Shown here in pieces: positions 24,050 to 36,700 of a stretch of DNA of 64,000 nucleotides. The notes beneath the pieces were generated by a model. It searched no databases. It was given only the letters and a program-made list of their open reading frames with translations, and was not told where the DNA came from. Source of the stretch: Pyrus communis (taxonomy: Eukaryota > Streptophyta > Magnoliopsida > Rosales > Rosaceae); contig NC_084812.1 in NCBI RefSeq assembly GCF_963583255.1, forward strand, positions 26,119,065 through 26,183,064, in the 5' to 3' direction. The translations under genes and the position numbers were made by a program. How positions within the stretch are numbered: the stretch's first letter is position 1; each line of letters begins with the position of its first letter.

Positions 24050-24235
24050 TTTTTTTTTTTTTTAACAAGTGATATTATATACATTAAAGGGAAGAGGTAG
24101 GTTAAGTTTCACAATGGGTTAGTAATAATGTAATTCAAATTCGTCTTTGGCAAGAATCAAATCTAAGACCTCTCACTTACGAGTAAAGATGAATACTACT
24201 AGACTGTAGTACTAAGTAATAATAATTTATCTACT
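24050..24235 (-). repeat. Dispersed short repeat (minus-strand copy)
   Basis: The reverse complement of the sequence at 360-480, 43930-44085 and 44445-44605. Shared phrases are CTCACTTA(C/T), a block around TTTGGC(A/G)A, AATTTGAATT and the run of T/A at the end. Four copies in 64 kb suggest a high-copy non-autonomous element. Confidence 0.65.
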
Positions 24236-24449
24236 TAGATGTTGAAAAATATGCAAATTCTAAATAAATTTTTTTTTTTTTTGGGTTTGTATTATTATAA
24301 ATAGGTTGTTCTAGCTCCATGTGTAATTTTACAAAGTTTCGGCTTTATGTATTTATTTCTAGTTTTTTACTTTTATAAATAAGAGTGTTTGGGATACTAC
24401 CTATTCGTTTTTAAAATGTTTGAAATCCTTTTTGGGTGAAAAAAAAGAA

Positions 24450-24905
24450 GAGTAAATTATAGAAATGATCATTTAACTTAAACTCAATTGGAGTAATGGT
24501 CTCTCAACTAAAAATTTATTACCATTGGTCCATCAACTCATCAAAACGTGCAGCTATGGCCTCTCAACTAAAAATCTAGTACCATTGGTCCCTTAACTTT
24601 AATTTAACAAGAGAAATTGTCCCTCAACTATAACTCAATTGAAGCAATAATCCCTCAACCCTAACTCAATTGTAGCAATGGTTCTTCCTACACAACTCAT
24701 TTTGACCAAATTTTGACGAAGTTTTACAAAAGTGATCATAACTACACATTTTGATAAATTGAGGGATCCCAATTGTAGCAATGGTCCTTCCAACATAACT
24801 CATTTTGACGAAGTTGATGAAAAGGACCATAGCTACACATTTTGATGAGTTGGGGGACCAATGGTAATTGATTTTTAGTTAAGAGACCATTGCTACAATT
24901 TACCG
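24450..24905. mobile_element. MULE-like MITE, 456 bp, related to 718-867
   Basis: Termini GAGTAAATTATAG at the left and GCTACAATTTAC at the right match the 718-867 element. The interior is built of repeated phrases on both strands (ACCATTGGTCC, CAATTGTAGCAATGGT, CTCAACTAAAAATC), giving a strong fold-back structure. Flanking A-rich 10-mers resemble an imperfect TSD. Confidence 0.7.
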
Positions 24906-25128
24906 AAAAAAATGCAAGTAAATATTTTTTTTAGTACAACGATATAGTTTTACACTAAGGAGAGAGAGTTCGGTAAATTATTAAAAGCACTTTATTGCTT
25001 TAAAGACATTTTCAATCATTTTAAAAATGGTTTTAAACAAGCCCTACCTTATCACATGAAACTGGAGGCCAATGATTTCATAATGGTTAAATATTCATAC
25101 TTAGTTGGTAACTATTATAGGCATTCCC

Positions 25129-25871
25129 TGTTAGATAAATATCAACAATCAATGATAAATTTATATATGCTAATAAATAATAAATGCAAATAAATAATTT
25201 AACAGACAATGAATAAAATGAAATAATATTAAACAGACAAACTGAAAATCGTGGCTTGCATATCATAATGTCATTGAAATAGAAATTTCATCCCTACTCT
25301 GTATTTGTAGTTCTATAGACGTCTACTTCACCAGAAGTTAACGATCCAAGTCAAGATTTCAGCATCGAAAAACTAGACTTTTGGCAATTTTTTTTGTGGT
25401 TCTCTCAATAAGAAGGTTTTGTAGTGCAGAAGAAGATTTGATTTTTCTGTGATCTAAATGCCATGCTGATGGACGTATATAATTGATTTATGCATGTTTG
25501 CAACATGTATGAGTATGAGATGCATCTATTAGGAGACATCTTCTCAGAGAGGTGCTTTACTCTTTGACGTTCTATCATTGCTTCAGACTTTATCTAAAAA
25601 GATGAGTTTGTGGATAAATTTTTTTTTAATTAATTAAATAATTACTAGATCCCAAGGCCCATCGTTTGATAATTAATAGAACCGTAAATATATATTAATT
25701 ATCAATTAATTAGTACAACCCAAAGCCCAAACCCAAGGTTGAGTTCAATTTTATTCTTCGTAGTCTATAATTGCAATCATTTTCTAAAATCGACAAGGCC
25801 TTATAAAGTGAGAGAACCTTTTGGTAGTGACTATTATAGGACAATAAAATATCTACTCAAAATTTCCAACA
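25129..25871 (-). mobile_element. Possible solo LTR (minus orientation)
   Basis: On the minus strand the segment starts TGTTGGAAATTTTGAG and ends TTATCTAACA, giving TGTT...AACA termini over 743 bp. The flanking 5-mers (TTCCC and CTTCC) are not identical, so there is no clean TSD, and no coding remnant adjoins. It could also be unrelated sequence with LTR-like ends by chance. Confidence 0.35.
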
Positions 25872-26325
25872 CTTCCTCCCTCTCCAATAAACTAGAGTAG
25901 AAAATATTCTTCAGAAAACTAGAACTCAAGAGAGAGAGGAAAGAGGTGGTTGAAGAAAATGGGTTTGAATCATGAAACAAATGTGATTACATATCTAGTT
26001 GATTGGAAAATATTGTGATATATGTGAAAGATGAAGTGACATTTTGTTTATCACTCGTGTTGTGAGATGTGATCAGAACTACGATGTTGAGATTGAAATG
26101 AAAATGAAAGAAATAAAACGAATCTTTTATGTAGTTGAGTTAAACTCTTAGTAGGTATTAGATTTCGGGCTATCCCACCATACACAGTTTCTTTTACAGC
26201 ACCTCCTAATAACACACGTTATTGAAATTTTTAGGTCATGTGATATTTTATTGTCGAGAAATTACAATTATCCCGGTTAAAAAAGTTTCCATAAACTAAA
26301 CAATCCGCCATGCGAACCCCACGCA

Positions 26326-26501
26326 CCGTTTCAGTCGACCTAGATTCCCCTTCTCCTTCATCATCCACCGTGATTCCCCAAACTCAAAATCCAGCCGTCC
26401 GATTTGCCCCATTCCAAAATTTCAAACACCGCGCCCAAAACCTTCCATTTGAAATTCGAATTCAAATCCCTAAACGACCGTTGCATCCCCCCCTATAAAT
26501 A
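26326..26501 (+). promoter_or_regulatory. TOP2 core promoter: TATA box and two MSA-like cores
   Basis: TATAAATA at 26494-26501 lies 74-81 bp before the ATG. Two AACGG cores on the minus strand (26326-26330 and 26478-26482, the latter within TGCAACGGTC) resemble the mitosis-specific activator bound by three-repeat MYB factors, which would fit G2/M expression of topoisomerase II. Short AACGG matches are common, so this is suggestive only. Confidence 0.4.
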
Positions 26502-26574
26502 CCTAATTCATCTCTCCCCCCCACTCATTTCCTCACTCTAGAGAATCTTCCGCCTCCTCCAAACGCCACCAACC

Positions 26575-29500
26575 ATGGCGATCGAGAAGAAACGCCCGCT
26601 CCAAACCAGCAACAACGCCAACATCGACCACCCAGCCCCGACCGATGGCGGCGGCGGAAAGGGCAAGACGATCGAAGAAATGTACCAGAAGAAGAGCCAG
26701 CTGGAGCACATCTTGCTCCGACCAGATACCTACATCGGGTCGATCGAGAAGCACACCTCGAACCTATGGGTCTACCAAAACGGCGAGATGGTCAACCGTT
26801 CCATCACCTACGTTCCCGGACTGTACAAGATCTTCGACGAGATCCTCGTCAATGCCGCCGATAACAAACAGCGAGATCCATCCATGGACTCCGTCAAAGT
26901 CACCATTGACGTCGAGCAGAACCGCATAAGCGTCTACAACAATGGCGCTGGAGTTCCCGTCGAGATTCATCAGGAGGAGAGGGTCTACGTCCCGGAGTTG
27001 ATCTTCGGACACCTCCTGACCAGTAGTAATTACGACGATACGGTGAAGAAGACCACCGGTGGACGCAACGGCTACGGCGCCAAGCTCACGAACATCTTCT
27101 CCACCGAATTCATCATCGAGACGGCAGACGGTATGCGACAGAAGAAGTATAAGCAGGTATAAAATTGTGGATTCACTAATTTCCGTGACGTTTGATATGT
27201 ATTTTAGGGTGTTAGTGTTTTGTGGAATGTAGGAATTAGGATTCGATCTTCTATTTTAGGGTTTGGTGTGTATAGAATTATGGATTTTCAAATTTCTGTG
27301 ATGCTTGATGGGTATTTTAGGGTTTGAGTGTTTGGCAGAATTGCGGAATTAGGATTTGGTCTTCTACTTGTGATTGTTCGTTTGATGTGATTTCGTTTTA
27401 TAACCTATGATTTATTGGGGATTATTGTAATTAAGTTTCTATGGGTTTGAAATGAATTTCCGAATTCCGACTGAAGCATTTGGCAGTGATATTGTGTTCA
27501 CTTATTATGTCAGTTGAATAATCTGATCCTTGCTGATATCAGGTGTTCACCAACAACATGGGGAACAAAACTACGCCAGTCATCACAAAGTGCAAAGCGA
27601 GTGAGAACTGGACCAGGGTTACGTATAAGCCTGACCTGTCGAAGTTTAATATGACCCATCTGGAAGAAGATGTGGTGGCGTTGATGCAAAAGAGAGTAAT
27701 TGACTTGGCTGGATGCCTTGGAAAGACAGTGAAGGTTGAGCTGAACGGAACGAGGGTCCCTGTAAAGTCATTTCTTGATTACGTTGACCTCTACTTACAA
27801 TCTGCTGGAAAATCTAGAGATACTCCCCTTCTAAGGTTTTTGTTATGAATTGCACTTTTTGTCCTGATTCGTTCTTCCTTTTTTTCTCTTCGTAGTGGGG
27901 ATTTGCTAACTGTATCTGCTCATTTGACAGGATGACAGAGAAAGTCAATGATAGGTGGGAGATTTGCGTGAGTCTCAGCGACGGCCAGTTTCAACAGGTT
28001 TGAACAAAACTATTTGAATCAGTGGAATTACCATGTTCTGTACACTTCAGAATTGTGAGTCTCAAGTTTTCAATTCTATTTTTACCAGGTCAGCTTTGCG
28101 AATGGAATTGCAACAATCAAGGGCGGAACTCATGTAAATTATGTAACAGATCAGATCACGAACCATGTGATGAATGTTGTAAATAAGAAGAACAAGAATG
28201 CCAACCTCAAAGCCCATAATGTGAAGAATTATCTATGGGTCTTTGTCAATGCTCTTATTGACAACCCTGCATTTGATTCCCAAACAAAGGAAACTCTCAC
28301 GATTCGCCCAAATAGTTTTGGATCTAAATGTGAACTTACACCAGCCTTCTTAAATAAAGGTATGCAACGATATTTCAAATTGTTCAACTATACTAGACCC
28401 CGACACTTAATCTTGATTCTTGTATGCTGATTAATTTGCAGTTGCAAAATCTGGAATTGTGGATAGTCTTCTCTCTTGGGCAAATTTTAAACAGAACAAA
28501 GACCTGAAGAAAACTGATGGAACTAAAACAGAGAGGGTTCATAATATCAACAAGCTTGAGGATGCTAACCATGCTGGAGGAAAGAATTCTGAGAAGTGTA
28601 CTTTGATATTGACAGAAGGAGATTCAGCTAAGGCTCTTGCCGTAAGTTTTTATGTTTTACAATAGTGGTACAATTACTTGATTTGTTTGGCTTCCTTTAT
28701 GCAATAGATTAACATAACTTGTCCTAAACAGATGGCTGGTCTTGCTGTTGTGGGTAGAGATCATTACGGTGTTTTTCCGTTGAGAGGTAAACTGCTCAAT
28801 GTAAGAGAAGCTAGTACCACTCAGGTCAGGGATAACGAGGAAATTAAGAATATCAAGAGGATTCTGGGACTACAGCAAGATAAAGAGTATACCAGTCTTA
28901 AGTCTTTAAGATATGGCAGTCTGATGATTATGACTGATCAGGTTGAATGCCTTAAACTTCTTTTCTTTTGGTTTTATTCTTGTTTGGATTTCTCTGTGCA
29001 ACCGTAAAAGTTTATCTTTTTTCTTTCTGATCATTAACAGAACGTTAATTTCTCTGGTTGTATAGGACCATGATGGTTCCCACATCAAGGGACTCCTTAT
29101 CAACTTCATTCATTCCTTCTGGCCATCGCTGCTTAAAATTCCATCTTTTTTGGTTGAGTTTATAACTCCGATTGTCAAGGTTGGTTTATTTGACTTAGCT
29201 AGTTTCTTAGCAACTTCAGTATAAGTGATACGTTGTTTTTGAAAGACTACTATAACTTGTATTACTTCTGCACAGGCAACGCACAAAAATGGGAATACCC
29301 TTGCATTTTACTCCATGCCTGAGTATGAGGCATGGAAGGAAAGTTTGAGGGGCAATGCAAGTGGCTGGTCCATAAAATATTATAAGGTTTGTTTTCACTT
29401 TATGTAAGTAAAGACATACTAGGTCACTGCAATTGTACCAGGTTTCTGAAGTGTATTCTTATTCTTCTACTTACACTCATGTCCATTTAGGGGTTGGGAA

Positions 29501-32500
29501 CAAGCACGTCTAAAGAAGGAAGGGACTATTTTCAAAATCTTCATCAGCACAAGAAAGATTTTATTTGGATAGATGAGCGTGATGGGGAGGCAATTGAGCT
29601 TGCTTTCAGTAAGAAGAAAATAGAAGAGAGGAAGAACTGGCTTCGGCAGTTTGAGGTGGGAAGTTTTGGCAATTTGCATTTGTATTTTTGAAATGATTCT
29701 AATTCCAGATCATTTTTATTGAGACGGTTGAACTTTCTGTATTTTCAGCCTGGAGTACATCTTGATCAGAAGGAGAAGCTTATTAAGTACAGTGACTTTG
29801 TTCACAAGGAACTTATACAGTTTTCCATGGCGGACCTGCAAAGGTCCATTCCGTCAATGGTTGATGGCTTGAAGCCAGGTCAAAGGAAGATTCTCTTTAG
29901 CTCCTTTAAGAGGAACTTTGTGAAGGAAGCAAAAGTTGCCCAGTTTTCTGGTTATGTGTCTGAGCATTCTGCCTACCACCATGGTGAGCAGAGTCTTGCA
30001 AGTACTATCATTGGGATGGCACAGGATTTTGTGGGGAGCAATAATATCAATCTTCTTCAACCAAATGGTCAATTTGGTACTCGTAACTTGGTGAGATTAA
30101 CCATGCATGCCAAATATTTAAGAGTATGTAAGCTCTTCATGTTGTGTAATTTTTTCCGACATCTTCTATTTACACTTGTATTTTGCTACTTTAGGGAGGC
30201 AAAGACCATGCAAGTGCTCGTTATATATATACTCGACTTTCTCCTATTACAAGGTTCCTTTTCTCAAAGGATGATGACAGACTTCTTGACTACTTGAATG
30301 AAGATGGGCAATCTATTGAGCCAACTTGGTATTTTTAACTTTTCCCTGTAGAATGAGAACATTGCTTTTAGATTAACAAATGGTGAATGAATATTGCTGA
30401 ACAATGGTTTGTGTGGTATAGGTATGTGCCAATTATTCCAACGGTGCTTGTTAATGGTAGTGAAGGAATTGGGACAGGGTGGAGCTCTTACATTCCTAAT
30501 TATAACCCGAGAGACATTGTTGCAAATGTGAGGCGTTTGCTTGATGGTGATGCAATGGTGCCAATGGATCCCTGGTACAGAGGATTTACTGGAACTATTG
30601 AGAAAACTGTCAAGGAGTCTGGTGTGAGCTACACTGCCTGTGGGATCATAGAGGAAGTCAATGAGACGTCACTCAGGATTTCAGAGCTGCCAATCCGTAG
30701 GTGGACTCAAGATTATAAGGAATTCCTCGAGTCTATCTCTGAAGGAAATGATAAAGCCAAGGATCCATTCATTGAGGTAAAGTCACCTAAATTTCTTGAC
30801 AGTTGCAGTATTTGATTAAAATGTGTTCCAGATGGTTTAGATCCTAATTGAAGTTATGCATGCTGCAGGGTTTCACACAGCACAGTGATCACAGTACTGT
30901 AGATATCATAGTCCACTTGCGTGAGGAGAAACTGATGGCGGCCAAGCAAGAGGGTTTGCTGAAGAAATTTAAACTGACCACCAGCATAAGCACGAGTAAC
31001 ATGCACCTGTTTGATCGAAAAGGCGTGATAAAGAAATTTGACACTCCAGAACAAAGTATGAGTTTTTCATCACGTTCTTATTCCTTTCTGCTTGTACAAT
31101 TTATATAACCAGACGTTCTGTTTGTTGTTTTTTCTTTCTGCAGTTCTTGAGGACTTTTTTCACCTAAGGCTTGAATTCTATGAGAAAAGAAAGGTGAGTT
31201 CATCTGTGGCCATCAATATACAGGTGTTTATATTGTTGGCCCGACTTACGACTGTTAAGTGTTAACTGGTTTTCTATTATGCATGCAGAAAGTGCTATTG
31301 GAAAACCTTGAGTTGGAACTGTTAAAATTGGAGAACAAGGTTAGGTTTATCCTTGGTGTCGTAAATGGAGAGATCATTGTGAGCAATAGAAAGAGAGCTG
31401 ATCTATTCCTTGAGCTCCAACAGAAAGGTTTCACTCCTTTTCCGAAGAAAACCAAAGCCCTAGAGCCAGAAGTTGCAGGGGCAGCTGAAAATACAGAAGA
31501 TACAGAAGAGAACTCTGAGGCTGCCACTGAAAAGGGAGCACGGATAAGTGACTATGAGTATCTAATATCCATGGCAATTGGGACCTTGACCATTGAGAGG
31601 GTTCAGGCCTTATTGGCTGATAGGGATAAGGCCAATGCAGAGGTTGATGAGTTGAGGAAATCAACACCAAGGTCACTGTGGTTGAAGGATCTTGATGCTC
31701 TTGAAATGGAACTCGATGTATGTACTAAAATTTGATTCTATTTCACAAATTCTTTCTTCAATTTTCTGCCGACCTCTGTCTGATATATTATCTTTCATAC
31801 CAGGAGCTGGAGAAAAGTGAGGCTTTAGCAGAGGAGACAAAAAAGAAAGCAAGAACCCAAGTGAAAAATGTACCTGCTTCTAAGGGTACTAAACAAGCAC
31901 CTAAACCACGGAAAAATACTAAGAAGGCCAACAATGCAGAGGCTTCCAGTTCTGTGATGGAAATAGGTAGCACTCGATTAGTTAAATGCTTTCTTTTAAG
32001 ATAGCCCACTGATATTATTTCATCATTTCGAATTACATTACTCATAATATTATCTGCTTGCTCGTCAGAGAAAGCTCCTGAGATAGCGAAAAGGAGAGAA
32101 GGTCCAAAGAAAGCTCCTGCAGCCAAGAAGGTCTGCGCTGCTGTTTTTATATTTTAAGTTCTTTGTTTGAACTTTCTTATGGAACATATCCGCAGTACAC
32201 ACGAAGCTGGAACTTATGTTTTTATGTTTGTTATGCAGCAAGTGAAATCCTCTGTTGTTCTGAGTGATGACGATGATGATGAAGTGCTTGAGCTGAAAGA
32301 AAGACTTGCTGCCTATAACCTTGATTCGTCTCCTGAAAATTCGGCAGGTAATGATAAACTTTCACTACTTATACTTATCTAGAGAAATCCCTTTTCCACC
32401 TTTGAGTCCGAGGAAATCAGCATAACTAATGTGTTTCGTCAGTAGGTTGTGGATTAACTTAGTTTTACTGTGACAGGCAAGGATACTGAAGTGCCACAAG

Positions 32501-33036
32501 AACCAGTCCAGAAGAAAGAAGCTAACAAAAAGGTGGTCATGCAACTAGACAGTGACGATGATTTTGAAGAAGAAATAGCAGATGCCCCAAAGAGGGGAGG
32601 GAAAAAAGCTGCTGGAAAGCCAAGGGCGGCAGCATCAAAACCCCCAGCAGCAGCAAAGAAGAGAGGCGCAGCAGCTAGCAAGCAGCAGCCTCAAACTTCA
32701 TCAGGCCAGAAGCTTTTAACTGACATGTTGAAGCCTGCTGCTGAGAGTTCCAGGGCTTCACCTGAGCCGAAAGTGAGGAAGATGAGGGCATCGCCATTCA
32801 ACAAGAAAAGCGGTTCTGTGATGGGCAGAGTTGGTTTGGCAGATGAGATGATTGAAAGCGATGACAAGGTGGACACTCCTTCCACTGAAGAAAGAAGTGA
32901 AGCTCCTGTTGTAGCAAGAGCTAGACCTCAGAGGGTGAATCGCAGGCAGACAAGGTATGTGTTGAGTGATTCCGAGAGTGAGCTGGCTAGTGAAGATTCC
33001 GACTTTGATGCAGTTGAAGACATTGACGATGATTAG
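26575..33036 (+). CDS. TOP2: DNA topoisomerase II, 1467 aa, 19 exons
   Basis: Nuclear type IIA topoisomerase that passes one duplex through another using ATP. Exons: 26575-27156, 27543-27835, 27931-27997, 28089-28359, 28442-28641, 28732-28941, 29066-29179, 29276-29386, 29491-29655, 29749-30090, 30195-30328, 30422-30776, 30869-31055, 31144-31193, 31289-31717, 31804-31966, 32069-32130, 32239-32347 and 32477-33036. The sum is 4404 nt in phase, very near the Arabidopsis length. The GHKL ATPase has DEILVNAADN, GGRNGYGAKLTN and the QTK loop. The TOPRIM metal ligands are EGDSAK (Glu463) and DQDHDG (Asp540/542/544), with PLRGKLLNVREA following the first. The DNA-cleaving Tyr795 sits in SARYIYT, on the exon after a split. 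The C-terminal 250 residues are Lys/Glu/Ala-rich and disordered, as in the family. Every key residue is present. Confidence 0.97.
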
Positions 33037-35375
33037 ATTAGCAGTTACTGTCTTTGCTATGGGAATTCTAGCTCATTTAAGTTGGATGCATTTGCTGCAT
33101 CTTTCGGATTAAACGTTTAACTGAGATTTGAGGATTTTATTATCGTGCTGATAAGCCGAAGTTGAAGATTTTAGCTTTAAGTTTGATCTGTGAAATGCAA
33201 CTCATTTTCCGAAAACTTGTTAGAGATGTTCTTGAGAACTTGTCTTGTTCAGAAAGTAAAGCAAAATTTGACTAGAAAAAAGTTGTGGTTTACGCTTTTG
33301 CTTTTCTTTTTTGTTGCTTGAATCAACAAGTAATCTAAAGTAGTCATTTTCTCGTAACTGTTGATGACCATATGATTGTTTTAGTAGTCATACTCTACTC
33401 TTGCTTAATTTCCCAACTCATTTGTACTCAAATTATGGAGAGAATCTTCCTTATAAGCGGGTGGTACACTCATCAGGTCACATCTCCATATCCTTGTTGC
33501 GTGACTTGATGAGTGATAAACAAACGGTGTATATACTCGGGAGACATTGGTCAGAAACAAAAATGAGTACACCTGAGGTTATCTGCGACACTTTACGGAC
33601 GATTGAGTTTTAGATGTTGTCTAGTGTTTGCACAAATTGATGCGTGGTTTCTGAGGATTTACCAATATTGGGTGATAGTGTCCTCTGCATTGGTTTTGCG
33701 GACTAATTAACATCTTACGGCAATATCTTGAATTAATAACGCATACAATCAATAACACGCATATAATTACACATTTTTTGAGATATTACCACGGTGACGT
33801 ACCATTTTGCTTTTAACAAAATTAAGGAATCACAATCCTGGAATATGGCCAAAAGGAAAAAAAGAAAAAGGGATCGAATGGTTTGGTTTTGATGAGTTGT
33901 ACGGGGCATTGACTCACTCTCTGTCTGTGTCCCACGCTCATTCGGCTTTTCGTTCTTTGTTTCTTGTAGGACATTGGAGCAAGCAATGGACAAAGAGCTT
34001 TACTCTAATCAACCAAACAATTTTGTTGCTTAAAAGAACGGCTCTCTGTGTTTTGTTTAGTGGCATTGCATGCAAGATTAATATATTAAAATTGGAGTTG
34101 ATTCGTGTTACCATTTTTTTTTTTTACACAATTTTTAACACATTTTTTTGAGCTCACTAAATAATAGATTTTAACTATCCAAATCGTAATTCTTTTAGAA
34201 CATCATTCATAGATCGTCCTTGCAAAAAAGGAGACAAATTTAAAACCATTAAAACATTCATTTGTAGTGAAAAAAATTGACGAATATAATTCTACTAAGA
34301 AACCCTAAACCCTTAATTCAATAGTTATATAGTTTCATATTTGAGTGTTTTTTGGTAGACATGATATTTGAAGCAAAGACCTAAAAGATAAACGATTTAG
34401 ATAATTTAAAATACATTATAGAATGAACCGCATAAAAACGTGTATAGAAAAAGTAACATCACCAATCTGTGTCAATTAAAATTTGGCTAAAATCGTTTTC
34501 ATCTGCTACACAATAACGTTAGAAACTATTTTGCATGTTGACTATCCTCCACCTAAACAAATGTTTTAAATTTAAAGAAATAAGTACTACTCACTATGTC
34601 ATTCAAAATTATTATATTGTTGTGAAATTTATTTAAGAAAATTTTAACGAAACATTACCGGTATTATTCCTATAAATTCTGTAATTTCCAACACTCCAAC
34701 TGCAAGACTCAAATCAATGAAGCAATTCCAAAATTTTCATTGCTTGAAAGAAATGGCTATTGTTTTGATTTTATGTAGATCTATATATATAAAAAATTGT
34801 TATTGGCACTTCAAATTTTCATTCGGATCTCTAAATCTTGAACAAGTCACTTGTAGAATTTCACTTGTGGCTCTCCTCACTCAAGTTCAAGCTCTCCCAC
34901 CTTCTCTAATTCCCCTCATAACCTCACCTAACCATCTAAATCTTACCGACTTCTTTTTATTATTAGCCAAAATAAAAGTTTAATTTTGGAAAAAAATACA
35001 CCCGTACTTCAATCAATAAAGAGGAGAAAAACTTTGATATGATAGTTCAACGACTTTCTCAAAAAATGAGTTTCTCTATTCTCTATATTTTGTATTATTG
35101 GATTCTATGATTAATATGACTTATCGAAGTTTTTCTTTAAGAAGAGTTAATTTGTTTGATTCATATAAATGATTAAATTCATATAAATAATTAAATACTC
35201 TTCAAATCGAATGATTTTTTTTCTTTTTAATGAATGTCTCGTTCATTTTGAGAAAATTAGCCTCTTACCACATACTACGTATGTGACAATTGACTCTTTT
35301 TATTGTTATTATAATTTTATTGATTTTAGATATTATTGTTCTTTTATTAAAATGAATTTTGAGAAATAACGAATG
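33037..35375. other. Intergenic region downstream of TOP2
   Basis: TOP2 3' UTR, then AT-rich sequence. About 34633-34680 has a fragment of the MITE family seen at 9510 and 49810 (TTTTAACGAAACATTACCGG). A T run lies at 34116-34126. No gene is recognised in the short frames at 33401-34983. Confidence 0.5.
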
Positions 35376-36052
35376 TAATAACCTAGGGATGGGTTCGAAA
35401 AACCGAAAACTGAAAAAAACCAGACCAAATACACGAACCGAAAACCAAAATAAAATCAAACTGAATCTTATTGGTTTGGTTTTAATTTTGGAGGTTTGGA
35501 AACCAAACCGAACCAAATTCATGTACACTTTATGAATGTATGCCCATGATTTTTTTTGTGAAACTTTGTTGCTAAGTTTGAAACTAAGCCTAGGGCTTTT
35601 TCAAGGAGCATACTTGGTTCAATTAGGGAGGATATTTTGGGTTCAAAAAAAATTAGGGAGGATATTTCATTGGTTATGGAAGAAAGTTTTGGAAGACTTT
35701 GGAACTTGGAAGAACTTCTCTATTTATTTGCTTTTTGAATGGATACGATGATAATTTTTCTTTGTAATTGAGGTTGTTGATAGAATATAATTGATTTATA
35801 TGATCTTGTATATGTACAACTACCTTCCCACTTTCTTCATTTTCTTATTATTAGTCTACCAACACAAGCCTTTATTCTAAATTTCATATTAAAAATGATA
35901 AAGTTTTATAAAATAAAATAAAAGCTGAAACCGAACTGAACAAAACCAAATTGAACTGAAAAAACAAAAAAAATTGAACCGAAGTTTTGGTTCGGTTTCA
36001 ATTTTGACAAAAAATTGAACCAAATGAAATCGAACCTACTTCTATAATAACC
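35376..36052. mobile_element. hAT-like non-autonomous element with 8-bp TSD
   Basis: A 661-bp element (35384-36044) with termini TAGGGATGGGTTCG and, inverted, TAGAAGTAGGTTCG (11 of 14 match) is flanked by perfect 8-bp direct repeats TAATAACC (35376-35383 and 36045-36052), the TSD length of hAT transposons. The subterminal regions are full of AACCGAACC/GGTTCGGTT motifs in both orientations, as in many plant hAT derivatives. No transposase frame is present. Confidence 0.85.
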
Positions 36053-36275
36053 TACAGTTTCATAGCGTTGATTTTTTTTGAAATTCTAATGGTAGAAGGA
36101 TAATTTGATGCCATAAAAGTTTTACGCATCGAATGTTAATCTTCTAATCCATCAAACCTCCTAACATGCCCGTGTGCACACCCTTTAGTACACAAATTGT
36201 CAAAATGTTAGACAAAATTTTTCATTAAATTATATTATAACGCTTAATGTACTATTTCACTCTGGTCACGAAGCA

Positions 36276-36700
36276 TTGAAAAATCTGACGCTGCCAATGA
36301 AGGGAGTCAAGCGACACATTCTTCAGTCTTCAATGCGTTTCCACGCACTTTGCGTATCCAACTCTCTCTCTCCTGTCTCTCTTTCTCTCTCCTCATCAGT
36401 AGTTAAAGCTGCGTTGACTCAACGAAACCACAGTTTGAAATCCACACCAACACCCACCCCCATTTTCCCCTCTTCCAATTTTACCCCTCCCTCTCTTCCC
36501 AAACCTTCCTTCCTTCGCCGGCTATCCCCTCTCTCTGCAACCCCATCTCACTTTCCAAACAGCTTCCGTCGAAATCCCCGTCAATTCGACTTCCCTTATG
36601 GGCAAAAGCCCTCACCCCTTCAGCTCACATACAACATCGTAGCCGGTAGCTCTTCAATTTTTTTTTTTTTTTCTGATTTAATTTTTAATTTGGGGGAGAA
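36276..36700 (+). promoter_or_regulatory. 5' UTR of the OBERON gene with an overlapping uORF
   Basis: A 142-codon frame opens at ATG 36276 and stops at TGA 36702-36704, overlapping the main ATG (36701) as ATGA. It is CT-rich, Ser/Pro-rich and has no family features, so it is either a long upstream reading frame or partly intronic (possible donor G/GTAGCTC near 36640). If it lies in the mature leader it would restrain translation of the main frame or couple to it by reinitiation. Confidence 0.4.

Larger units (their letters stand above)
23901..26300. other. Repeat-rich intergenic region between PPR and TOP2
   Basis: It contains the dispersed repeat (24050-24235, minus), the long MULE-like MITE (24450-24905), and a possible minus-strand solo LTR (25129-25871). 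The rest is AT-rich with no gene visible. The promoter of TOP2 occupies the right end. Confidence 0.5.

Noticed and set aside
26310..26498. 62-codon frame just upstream of TOP2
   Set aside because: It overlaps the TOP2 core promoter (TATA box at 26494) and has no family features.
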